64,000 nucleotides of DNA from Hermodice carunculata (taxonomy: Eukaryota > Annelida > Polychaeta > Eunicida > Amphinomidae), in the NCBI GenBank assembly GCA_964020975.1, contig OZ026620.1, positions 76,153,012-76,217,011 of the forward strand, in the 5' to 3' direction. The position numbers and the translations under genes were made by a program. This document shows, piece after piece, positions 11,784-21,421 of the stretch. The notes beneath the pieces are model-generated. The model made no database searches. It saw only the letters and a program-made list of their open reading frames with translations, and was not told the DNA's origin. The first letter of the stretch is position 1; each line of letters opens with the position of its first letter.

Positions 11784-12565
11784 CACAGGCGTATGAAAAT
11801 ATTCCGAGTGCGAGAGCACCGATGCTGCTTGTGTAGTAATACCACAAGGCCAGTATCCCACGACCAACGTTACTCATACCACTCCGTATACATGTGAATA
11901 AAGTACATATTCCTCACTTGAATATGGTAAAACCATACATGTATGTGTTCCTTATCTGTTGTTCCCCATGTTGAATAAAGTTTCAGTGCGTTTCCAAGCG
12001 TACGGTGCACAACACACTTACATTACTGTCGCTGACACCCTGTTTCGTCCACATACCTTCGCTATTTATCTTCCGGTTTGCATGAACGGATACAGTGAAA
12101 ATGGCAACGTAATAGCTGGTGTGCCGATGCAACCGCACTTCGCTCTTTATGGGTACCCAGTGGTGGCTTCACAAAGTTGTTCAGGTTGGTTATCAGGTGG
12201 AACGCCTTTATTGCGGTTGCATCGGCACACCAGCTATTACGTTGCCATTTGCACTCTTCCCGGTCATGCAAACCGGAAGATAAATAGCGAAGGTATGTGG
12301 ACGAAACAGGGTGTCAGCGACAGTAATGTAAGTGTGTTGTGCACGGTACGCTTGGAAACGCACTGAAACTTTATTCAACATGGGGAACAACAGATAAGGA
12401 ACACATACATGTATGGTTTTACCATATTCAAGTGAGGAATATGTACTTTATTCACATGTATACGGAGTGGTATGAGTAACGTTGGTCGTGGGATACTGGC
12501 CTTGTGGTATTACTACACAAGCAGCATCGGTGCTCTCGCACTCGGAATATTTTCATACGCCTGTG
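11784..12565. repeat. Long palindrome: two 354-bp inverted arms, 74-bp spacer
   Basis: The left arm is 11784-12137, the right arm 12212-12565 and the spacer 12138-12211. Arms match end to end with only a handful of differences by eye, for example around the CATGAACGG/CATGACCGG words, so the duplication is young. Both ends of each arm stop abruptly (CACAGGCG outside, ACCGCA inside). The right arm ends about 40 bp before the LINE ORF1-like gene, so it may be LINE 5' UTR sequence that was copied in inverse orientation. Look-alike open frames on the two strands are mirror images of each other and not separate genes. Confidence 0.9.
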
Positions 12566-12606
12566 CCCTGAACGATGAAACGAGTGATTCAGCTAACTTG
12601 GAGTCC

Positions 12607-13341
12607 ATGGAGTCAACATCGTGTCTACCTGAACACCAGCTTCAGAGTCCATCAGCTGAACCATTAACCAAAAAAAACTCGTGTTTCTAGCCCCATTCAT
12701 GGTCAGGAGCAGCTTCAGCCTGTGGACAGTGATACCAGTTCTTCGCTTGCAGACAAACTTGTGAAAGCGCTTCCACTCGCTTTGGTACAACCAAACGTTG
12801 TTGCAGTGCAAGTTCGTATTCTGGCTATGACGGTCAGAGATATAGTAACCAAAGAGCTAGCGAAGCAAAATGTGGAGTCATCTGCGAACGTTGATAGGAT
12901 TACATTGCTAGAGGCGAGAGTAAAAGACCTTGAAACGGTTAACGCGGAGATGGGTGAAGCTATCGAAGATCTTCAAGCAAAGGTTGATGACCTCGAGCAA
13001 TATGGCCGCAGGATGAGTTTAAGGTTCTCCGGTATACCGGAGTCCAAGGACGAAGATACCGATGAACTGGTCTTAAAGGTTTTGCCAGCTTTTGTACTCG
13101 CGCCGAAGTTTTTGCCGTTAAAAGTCGACTCAAGAACACGGACGTATTCGTTTCTGAGGATCTAACAAAATGGCGTAATCAGTTGTTCTACAAAGCAAGA
13201 CAATTGAAAAAGATGAAACGAATTGAGGACACATACAGCAGGGACGGGCACATCATCGTCAAGTTCAAGGACCCTGCTGGTGGAGTGAAACAAGCGGTAG
13301 TGCTATCGGAGTCCGATCTCAGCGACTTAAATCACCTGTGA
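12607..13341 (+). pseudogene. LINE ORF1-like RNA-binding protein, broken
   Basis: ORF1 proteins of non-LTR retrotransposons trimerise through a coiled coil and coat element RNA. Here a heptad-like region (LLEARVKDLE...LQAKVDDLEQ) is followed by YGRRMSLRFSGIPES, the classic start of the ORF1 RNA-binding domain. After a gap comes VFVSEDLTKWRNQLFYKARQ and TYSRDGHIIVKF, the ORF1 C-terminal domain, ending at TGA 13339-13341. A likely start is ATG 12607 (MESTSCLPEH). A run of A at about 12670 and a point near 13100-13120 shift the frame, and the middle of the RNA-binding domain is shorter than usual. It may belong to the LINE whose ORF2 starts at 17040, but 3.7 kb of repeats lies between them. Confidence 0.7.
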
Positions 13342-13650
13342 CTTTATGACATTTGTCACACCTCATAAACACTTTTGGAAAATGGAATTTCTTGAACTTT
13401 GCCGTCCTGTTGGCGAACAGTCAGCACTCTTCCACCCTACTGGGAATTCGGTAAGAGTAAGTAGCACATTGTAAGAGTAAGCAATATATTGTAACGCGTA
13501 CCAGCAAAAAAAGAAAAGAAAAGGGAAGAGAAAGGAAAAAGAAGGAAAAAAGGAGAAAAAAGGTTGACTTTTTACAATAGTGTGACAGTTAATGCACAAG
13601 TTCTGCACTCGAACATTAATATTAGCAGTCCTTATTAATTTTTACGGACA
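13342..13650. other. Spacer with purine-rich tract
   Basis: No gene. A homopurine run (A/G only) of about 58 bases at 13504-13562 gives spurious Phe-rich antisense frames. Confidence 0.5.
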
Positions 13651-15900
13651 CAAGCGATTGCTGATTTATTGAACGCCCTCTGGTCCATAAACATGACTAC
13701 TTGTAAGACTCTACTGGTGAATGCTTGCTGACACAATCTGTATGTACGATTTATCAAATGACAATTAGTTTTTGCATATATGATCACAAAAATGCAGGTT
13801 AATCACTGCGTTGGTACCATAGATAAACGCGAGATGGCGCTGAGTGCTCTTCATTCAAGGTCCACATCTGGATTCAACACTGACTGGTCCCCGAATACAA
13901 CTATGGCTTCATAGGTTAATGCCTGCTGACGCAATTGCTTGTTCGACTTATTTAACGCATATTGGTCCATGGCAACTACTATTGTTTTTTTGGGATCCCG
14001 TAAAACTGGTTTAACCCACTGCCAATATGTTGGTAACCTGTTCCAAGTCAGGTAGAAGATACTCTCATTCGTTTAAATCTCATTACTGTTGGTCATGGAT
14101 CCTTCTGACGACGAACACTAGCATGTCTTACTATTTCGTAAATGATCCTGAATTTGACAAAGTTAAACTGGTATTTGGTTTGGTCTCATCACTATCATTG
14201 AAAACTGTTATCCACTTCTCTTTTCATGGAACCCTTATATATTTGGTAACAATTTGAACATTCAGGCATTTTCTGCACGTATTGCAGTGCAGTAAGTGTT
14301 CCAAGTGTAGTGAAACTCATGTTGTTTTTTATAATTGTCTGGTGAATATAGTTTGTTATTATGAAGGTCATGTCAGGTTGGCTCAAAGTGTTTAATGTAC
14401 TCTTTCTCTATCTCTCTTTTGTATAAATAATTAACATCTAAATCAACTGACTGACAAGTTGAACTACGTCTTATTATAAATGAAAAAATTTCAAACTATT
14501 ACAGGAAAACAGTTATACTTACAGTTACCTTTAGGAACATTTAAATGTCCTTTCAAAAATACTTCTGGAAACCAACTTGAAATGTGACTGCTATCCTTAC
14601 AAATTTTGACTATTGTAATGCATTTTGACTACGTTTTAATGATTTCAGGCCTAATGTCACTTGCTTCTGGCTGATGTTTAACATTTGAACCAATGTACTT
14701 ACTATATTTGGAAATTCAAACACTTTTCTTTTTGAAATACTCTTAGTTTATCTCCTTTAAAACAACATCATGTCTTTAACTACATGCCTAAAACACATCG
14801 AATTATATAATCATGTTGCTTAGATTCTTATTGATGGTCATTTTAGGCCTAGAGGGCTTTTCTGATGGATTGATGTTGGTGTTGGTGTCGCTTTATGGAC
14901 TTATAAGGATGATGATCATTGTTGAGATGGTGGTTGCAAGTAGTACCTTTTTAAATACTGAATTTTATTGACATTTTCAACAAGTTAAGAAGCTCCGCTT
15001 ACAAATTCCCTGATGTGATGCAAATTTTGGTCCCTTTTCATAAATTGTATGGTCCTGTATGTGCATGAATGATACAACTGTTCAAGCCAATTTACTGAAA
15101 TAGGCCTATAATTTCAAACTAAACTTTTTGCATTCTGTCATGTGAAAACTAAATAAGGTTTTTTCCCCTCTATGGACCTTTGTACTTACGTTTTGGTCTC
15201 TTTTGGGTAAATACGAACTATAAATTTATATGTTTCAGCTATACATACCAAGGAACATTGCCTTTGGTCGGAATTGACTTGGATTTGTTTCGTTAGGACT
15301 ACGGTTTGGATATGGTAATGACACTGTCTAATTATGTTAACATGGTAATGTTAACTACTCTTGCTTGCAGGTTAATGCCTACTGGTACATAGCGTTAGTT
15401 TCATTTATTCAATTTATTTAATGCCGACTTGCCCATGCTTACTATTTTCGCCTTATGGGTTAATGCCTGTTGATACAAAGTGTTGTCCGATCTACTAAAT
15501 GTATATTGGTCCACGTCAACCACTATCGTTGACAGGTTAATGTTTACTGGTACATAGTGCAGCTTGGTTATTTGGTGCTGATCGGTCCATATTTACACCA
15601 ATGGCTTTATAGTTTAATGCCAGCTGACACAACCATTTGTTCAATTTATTAAACGCATATTGGTTCGTATAGACAACTACAGTTCACAGGTCAACGTGTA
15701 GTGGTGCACAGTGTGATCCCGACTTATTTAATTTATTTGATTTATTATATGCTGATTACTCCATGTCCATTATGGTTAATAAGATAATGCCTGCTAACAA
15801 ATCGTTCGTTAGACACCTAATGCATATTGGTCTACGAACTACTACGGCTTTACAGGTCAAAATCGCCGATTGACTAAAGACTTAGACATGTTTTACCACT
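13650..15900. repeat. Diverged tandem repeats in the LINE 5' region
   Basis: A phrase of about 80 bp recurs at least eight times in diverged form: GGTTAATGCCTGCTGA..., then TTCGAC or TTCATT, then TTATTTAACGCATATTGGTCCA, then AACTACTA. It is clearest at 13910-13985, 15368-15880 and 16215-16320. Alternate copies resemble each other more, suggesting a dimer unit of about 160 bp. Between about 14400 and 15350 the pattern is not visible and the sequence is plain AT-rich DNA. Placement between a LINE ORF1 and ORF2 suggests 5' UTR or promoter monomers, as in mouse L1, but this is inference. Confidence 0.6.
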
Positions 15901-16720
15901 ATATAACCCACATACTTTGTGACTTCAAGAGTACAATGAGTTGCACCCGAACATAAAGTATAGTCAATAACGTCTAACTCGATCTATATTGTTGACGGAC
16001 TAGCACTCAGTTACATTCAACAAGTTAATGGCCGGTGTGGCAAATGATAAGACCTGACCATAGCAACACGTCAATCTGATGAGCATAAGTCAAAGCCTAG
16101 TCCAATATTGTTTATTCTGAATTTGTAACGAAAGTTATGAGTGTTGTCATTGCTACATGACAGGATGGACGATTGTATTTATATACAGCCGGCTACCTAA
16201 GCTATCTTTTGAGCCATGTCCATTATGGTTAATAAGTTAATGCCTGCTAACAAAGCATTCGTTAGACACCTTATGCATATTGGTCCACGAACTACTACGG
16301 CTTTACAGGTCAAAATCGCCGATTGACCAAGGTGCATGACAACATCTCACTCAGCGGCACTGGCAGGATCTAACGCACAAGAGCCAGCTGGTAACATTTA
16401 AGGCCTACTTACCCTGGCTTGTCTACGTTTTTGCTGACCACAGGGTTTGTTTTTTGGGGGTTTTTTTTGTTTTTTGTTTTTTTTGTTTGGTTTTTTTTTG
16501 GGGGGGGTTGGTTTTTTTTTGTGTTTGTTTGTTTTTTTTTATTTTGTTTATTCCAAATTTGTAAGGAAAGTTATGAGTGTTGTCATTGCTACACGACAGG
16601 ATGGACGATTGTTTCTATATTCAGCCGGTTTCATGGTATAGTGACGATCTAGTTTCGATGACTTTATTATGTTTGGCTGTGTAAGATCTAGGCTATCTTT
16701 TGAGCCGCTTGTCATGTTCA
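15757..16720. repeat. Tandem duplication, period about 440 bp
   Basis: A block starting CCATTATGGTTAATAAG and running through TTACAGGTCAAAATCGCCGA, AAAGTTATGAGTGTTGTCAT and CTATCTTTTGAGCC occurs twice (from about 15760 and from about 16210). The first 108 bp differ at only a few positions. The second copy carries an inserted G/T-rich tract at 16441-16552. Confidence 0.8.
16441..16552. repeat. Poly-T/G low-complexity tract
   Basis: Runs of T and G produce Phe/Gly/Trp-rich spurious open frames in two phases on the plus strand. Confidence 0.9.
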
Positions 16721-17039
16721 GTATTGTTTTAATACAAACTTGGTGTTTACCCTAAGACGTCCGCAATCACTTGGTTATTTTGACCTTACTTTACTACAAA
16801 TTTGAGTTGCTTTGATGAAATTTTCCTTATAAAGATACCTGGCACTACTTGTAACAATACTATTATAAGATACGACATGAGTACATGTTGAGCCGACTGA
16901 AGCTCCTTCTCTTATATTCTATAATGCTCCATGGCGATGATTGTTCAGTATGGCATTTAGTGCATACAATTTACGTAAATATTGTAAACGATCAGTTCAC
17001 TGCTAACCAGTACGAATATCTAGGCCCTATTATAGATAC

Positions 17040-18203
17040 ATGCTGCCGTCTCTACTTCTTTCCCAGGTACTTCTCTTATTGAGAGTGATAACACATCACT
17101 CTATATACGTGGGTTTATGTTATTTTCTAACTACTAATGTTCGTTTTACATTCTATGTTTGGTGCTTTTGTGCCATTTTGTGTACTCTTCTACCATATAT
17201 CCTTGAAACATATGCTGGTTCCCTACGATGTGTGAGCAGGTCTGTACTGCTACATATAATGTTACGAATGAGGGTGTTACTATTTGCAATATTCATAAGT
17301 GTATTCGAACTAGTATTTTTGGCAATATCTTACAACTGCTTCTGGATGGCGTGCCTCTGTCCTGTCTTTTACCATTTTTTACATGGGTTGCAAACCCATA
17401 TACTCATAGTAAAGAAACTATTGTCCAAGATGTTTAAGATGGTAAATACAATTTACAAATATGGTATTCATACAGTGAAAGTGATGCATCATCTGTGGTA
17501 CTTCCACATCATTTCGTATTTCATGTATGCAATGGTAGGCTTTGTCACATACTGTACAAACGGACGTACATTGGGTGATAATTACGGGGTATTATGGGAA
17601 CTTTGGAAACTTATGTTTTCACCTAGCTCACGAGAGCGAATTTTTACACATGTGTACTTTTATTTCATAAGAATATTTGTAATCTTTTTTCTCAGACATA
17701 CAACAACCACTATGTTGTTTGCCCGCTTTGCTACCATTATTGTAGGTTCACTTGTATACAATGGGTGCGTACATTTATTATTACATGGTATGGAGTTATA
17801 TTCACAACTGCTCTCTATGTTGCTCGAACTACCATCAATTTACTACGTGATTTTGATATACAGTGTTCCGGTGCTATGCACGGTCGATTTCTTATTTACT
17901 ACGAGGAAAGTACACGGTAACAACTTAGACAGAGGTTTGACCTTCCAGCAAATTTTATGTATTTTACACTATCATCGCTTTTTTCAGAATGGTATTGACA
18001 GTCTTGCTATTTTACATTTCCTGCTGCTGACCCTGGCGGGGGATGTGCATCCAAACCCGGGCCCCAATGATGCATCAGGTGATTTGAGCGTATGTCATGC
18101 GAATATTAGAAGTCTTACGCATGACAAACTTCTATGCATTAGATCTTCGCTAGCACAGTCATACGACTTAATAGCCCTCTCTGAAACCTTTCTTTCACCT
18201 TGA
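17040..18203 (+). CDS. LINE ORF2 N-terminal part: polytopic hydrophobic domain, 2A-like motif, start of endonuclease
   Basis: A 387-residue reading. Residues 1 to about 330 are very hydrophobic (Leu, Phe, Tyr, Ile, Val, Cys), with roughly six to eight stretches long enough to span a membrane (for example about 5-15, 36-55, 78-98, 205-218, 231-248, 265-283) separated by short basic loops. Residues 322-342 read LAILHFLLLTL then AGDVHPNPGP, matching the 2A ribosome-skipping consensus D-V/I-E-x-NPGP with His in place of Glu, preceded by the usual Leu-rich helix. Separation would fall between Gly341 and Pro342. After it comes the start of an APE-type endonuclease (VCHANIRSL, LIALSETFL). 2A motifs in front of LINE endonucleases are known from sea urchins and other invertebrates; the long membrane-like domain is not one I know. 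T-rich DNA can mimic hydrophobic protein, but over 1.1 kb without a stop argues for selection. Confidence 0.65.
   Translation: MLPSLLLSQVLLLLRVITHHSIYVGLCYFLTTNVRFTFYVWCFCAILCTLLPYILETYAGSLRCVSRSVLLHIMLRMRVLLFAIFISVFELVFLAISYNCFWMACLCPVFYHFLHGLQTHILIVKKLLSKMFKMVNTIYKYGIHTVKVMHHLWYFHIISYFMYAMVGFVTYCTNGRTLGDNYGVLWELWKLMFSPSSRERIFTHVYFYFIRIFVIFFLRHTTTTMLFARFATIIVGSLVYNGCVHLLLHGMELYSQLLSMLLELPSIYYVILIYSVPVLCTVDFLFTTRKVHGNNLDRGLTFQQILCILHYHRFFQNGIDSLAILHFLLLTLAGDVHPNPGPNDASGDLSVCHANIRSLTHDKLLCIRSSLAQSYDLIALSETFLSP
18039..18065 (+). other. 2A-like ribosome-skipping motif GDVHPNPGP
   Basis: Encodes GDVHPNPGP at residues 334-342 of the LINE ORF2 reading. The NPGP core and the Asp-Val are intact. The position normally held by Glu is His, which may lower or abolish activity. 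It sits exactly between the hydrophobic domain and the endonuclease, where a separation event would make biological sense. Confidence 0.7.
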
Positions 18204-18790
18204 AAGGATAGTACTAATCTTAATATACCTGGTTTTCACCCAATAATACGCCGTGATCCCGCTAGTGGTCACGGCGGTGGAGTAGCGCTTTATGCATCCC
18301 GGACTTTAGTCGTGAAAAAACTTAGAGAATACAACTCTTGAAATTTTGTGGGTGGAAGTTCGGCTCCACAACAACTGTTTTTTATTAGCAGTTGTCTATA
18401 GGCCTCCAAATTTAGGGATATCTTTTTGGGATGACTTACAGACTAATGTAGACCAAGCTGTTAGCTCTGGTACAGAAAAAATTGTAATTATGGGTGACTT
18501 AAATGCAGATCCCGAAACTCATCATGGAGTCCATTTGACAAACTTTGGTCTCCACGATAACTTTACCATTCACATAAAGGATCCCACCAGAATAACCGAA
18601 CATAATTCAACATGTCTAGACCAAATACTAAGCAACATTCCACAATATGTGCGAGACAGTTCTGTATTGCCTGCAGTGGCTCAAAACGATCACTGTACTG
18701 TGTCTGCGAACTTACTTTTTCGAGTCAAAACGGACAGGTCATACGAAAGGTTTATATGGCAGTACTCAAAAGCTGATTTTGACTATTAAA
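18204..18790 (+). pseudogene. LINE APE-type endonuclease, remainder of the domain
   Basis: Continues the endonuclease begun before 18203. In-frame after the TGA at 18201-18203 is DSTNLNIPGFHPIIRRDP then GGGVALYAS. After a frame change near 18335 come VVYRPPN, IMGDLNADPETHH (the catalytic GDxN/AD motif) and LPAVAQNDHCTV, the equivalent of the S/N-DH catalytic motif. The domain nicks target DNA to prime reverse transcription. A TAA at 18787-18789 is followed by more in-frame LINE protein (REKLSEVNWDACFDSL). All catalytic motifs I know for the family are present, so the breaks look recent. Confidence 0.8.
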
Positions 18791-21200
18791 GGGAAAAGTT
18801 AAGTGAAGTTAACTGGGATGCCTGCTTTGACTCTCTTGACGTCGATGCGGCCTGTCATGCTTGGACTACGAACTTGTTTAATGTTGCCCGACATTGTATA
18901 CCGAACAAAAGTGTCTGGATAAGACAAAATGATTCCCCCTGGTACACATCTAAATTGCGGACTCAAAAACGGAAATTATAGGATCCACAGGAAGGCGAAG
19001 GCTTCAAATGAAACCCCCCATGTTTGGAAGTATCTTCCAAAGCTACATGTACGAAATCAATACATAAGCGATGTAAGGAAACCTGAAGACGAGTACCACG
19101 ATAAACAATGTAACCTTGTAAACGATGGGCAATTTAAAAGCAAGAAATGGTGGGAAATGGTTAAGTACTTCATGTCTGGTAATTCTAACAGTTCGATACC
19201 TTCCATACTATCAAACAATTTGGTTCTGTCTGATAATGCACCCTAAGCTGAAGCCTTTAACAAATATTTTCTCAAACATTCCGACGTTGACTCATCCACT
19301 TTTACCCTACCTAGCGAAGGTCAAGACCCGCCAAATCTACTGGAAGTCATTGTACTAGACGAAGGTAGTGTGTCTGACATCTTGCAATCCCTGGATACTG
19401 ATAAGCCATGTGGACCGGACGGTATTAGCCCCCTGCTTTTAAGGGAGGCAGCCCCCAGTATAACATCTTCCCTTACGAAATTACTGAACATGTCTCTTTC
19501 TAACTGTAAGTTTCCAACCGAATGGAAGAAAGCACATGTAACACCAATTCACAAAACTGGTGCGGCAGAATTGTGTAACAATTATAGACCCATCTCTTTA
19601 ATAAGTTCTGTAGGGAAGGTATTTGAACGTGCAGTGTTCAAACATATTTTCAATTTTCTACGTGACAATTTTATACTATCTGAAAATCAATCCGGCTTTC
19701 CACCCCGTGACGGAACTGTCAATCAGCTTGTTTATCTTTACCATGAATTTTCAAAAGCGGTCGATCTCCAGAAGGACGTACGTGTAATATTCTGTGATAT
19801 TACCAAAACCTTTGACAGGGTACATCATCCAGGGTTAATACACAAACTTAAAACCGCGGGCGTCCAAGGTCCACTTATTTCTTGGTTGGAGGATTATCTT
19901 CACGCAAGAACACAAAGAGTAGTCATCCGGGGGCAGGCTTCATCTTTGGGGAGAGTCAAAGCAGGGGTCCCGCAAGGTTCAGTTTTGGGGGCATTACTAT
20001 TTCTCGTGTGTGTTAATGATATTGTGGAGATTGTCAGATCAGAAATACGTCTTTTTGCTGACGATACGACTCTTTATATTACAGTTGACAATCCGATTGA
20101 AGCAGCTGATACACTAAATCACGACTTGGAATCAATATCCCAATGGTCAGATCAATGGCTTGTCTCCTTTAATCCTAAAAAAAACGAATCTCTGATAGTA
20201 AGTAGAAAAAACACTCCTGTAAACCATCCTAATTTGATTTTTAACAACAATACTCTTGACAATGTAGAGGTACATAAACATCTTGGCCTTTGGCTTTCCG
20301 CAAGTCTTTCATGGTCAGCCCACATCAATAATATTATTGCAAAATCAAAGAAGCTCGTTGGTGTTCTTAAACGCCTACAGTACAAACTGAACAGAAAAAC
20401 TCTTGAATCTCTTTACTTCTCTTTTGTACGTCCTTGCCTGGAGTATGCTAGTGTGATCTGGGATGGATGCACAAAACCCGACAGGGACCGACTTGAAACT
20501 GTCCAGCTGGTCGCAGCCCGGGTGGTGACCGGGGCTTTTGCCCACACCAGTCTCCAACGTATATACGAGGAGACTGGCTGGGAAAAATTATCAGAGCATA
20601 GGAGAAAGCAAAAATTGGTACTTCTGTTCAAAATTGTTAACGTGTTAGCCCCAGCATATTTTTCCAGATTATTACCGGGAACAGTTTCCACACGGACTAA
20701 GCAAATACGAACAATTGCGGCCAAGAAAACTATATTTTATAATTCCTTTCTGCCGTCAACTATACGCGAATGGAACTTATTGCCCCGATCAGTAAGGACC
20801 ATCGAGCATCTAGACGATTTTAAACAAGAGCTTAACAGAAACAGTCCAAAACGTTATGAATTGTACTATTTGCGAGAAAGGAAAATTGCCATAATTCATT
20901 CTAGAATGAGAATGGGCTGCAGCCAGCTGAACAGCGACTTGTACAAAAAAGGTGTAGTAGAGTCTCCAGCATGCTCATGCGGAGCCAGTCAAGAATCTAT
21001 TTACCATTTTTTTCTTTGAATGTGATAAATATGTAACCATACGAAACGAATTGCAGTGTAAAGTACTCACTCTTGGTAATTCCAATTTGAAAACATTATT
21101 GTTCGGAATAGAAAGAAAAGGATTTTCAAAAAGTCAAAATGAGGAAATTTTTGAAGCAGTACATAAGTACATAAAATTACCTGGCAGATTTAGAACGTGA
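18790..21200 (+). pseudogene. LINE reverse transcriptase and C-terminal domain
   Basis: Copies element RNA at the nicked target. Linker sequence (SVWIRQNDSPWYTSKLR) leads, after a frame change near 18975 and a TAA at 19244-19246, into a 590-codon open stretch to 21019. RT motifs in order: DKPCGPDGIS, NYRPISL, FCDITKTFDRVHH (first catalytic Asp), AGVPQGSVLG and RLFADDTTLYI (catalytic FADD), at about 19400, 19580, 19790, 19970 and 20050. The thumb and connector follow (RPCLEYASVIWD, LLPRSVRTIEHLDDF). A Cys/His motif (ACSCGASQESIYHFF) sits at the C-terminus, and a one-base change in the T run at about 21004-21010 puts its last Cys (FECDKY) in the next frame, ending at TGA near 21199. Confidence 0.85.
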
Positions 21201-21421
21201 TCCTATTTTGGTAACTGTGTTCATGGAGTACGACTCCTTCTATTTGTACCAATGCTCACGCATCACTTCTTTTCCCTTCCGCTTTCATATTTGTGGTTCT
21301 GTGCGTGACCTATCTGTGAATTGGTGTTTACTATATCTATGTAGTCTTGTCTTCTTTGTACAAGAGGCCCTCATATAGGCTGGTGAGCCTGTCGGCCAAT
21401 TGTGATAATAAAGTGTTTAAA

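Larger units (their letters stand above)
17040..21421 (+). mobile_element. Non-LTR retrotransposon (CR1/Jockey-like LINE), near full-length ORF2
   Basis: Order: hydrophobic domain, 2A-like motif, APE endonuclease, reverse transcriptase, C-terminal Cys/His motif, 3' UTR ending near AATAAAGTGTTTAAA at 21407-21421. There is no poly-A tail. The 3' end abuts a repeat array whose members begin with a similar CCCTATGCAATTTC word elsewhere, so the boundary at 21421 is approximate. About six lesions interrupt ORF2. Clade is inferred from the endonuclease and RT style only; CR1 and Jockey relatives are not separable by eye. The 5' end may extend to 12.6 kb if the ORF1-like gene belongs to it. Confidence 0.8.

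Noticed and set aside
11959-12390. Two similar proteins (MFPMLNKVSVRFQAY...) on opposite strands, which looked like a divergent gene pair
   Set aside because: They are the two arms of the palindrome read outward-in. There is no family match and each frame ends by chance.
16419-16652. Phe/Gly/Trp-rich frames resembling a membrane protein
   Set aside because: They lie across a poly-T/G tract. The same caution applies to the hydrophobic LINE domain, which was kept because it is over 1.1 kb long, not homopolymeric, and fused to an endonuclease.
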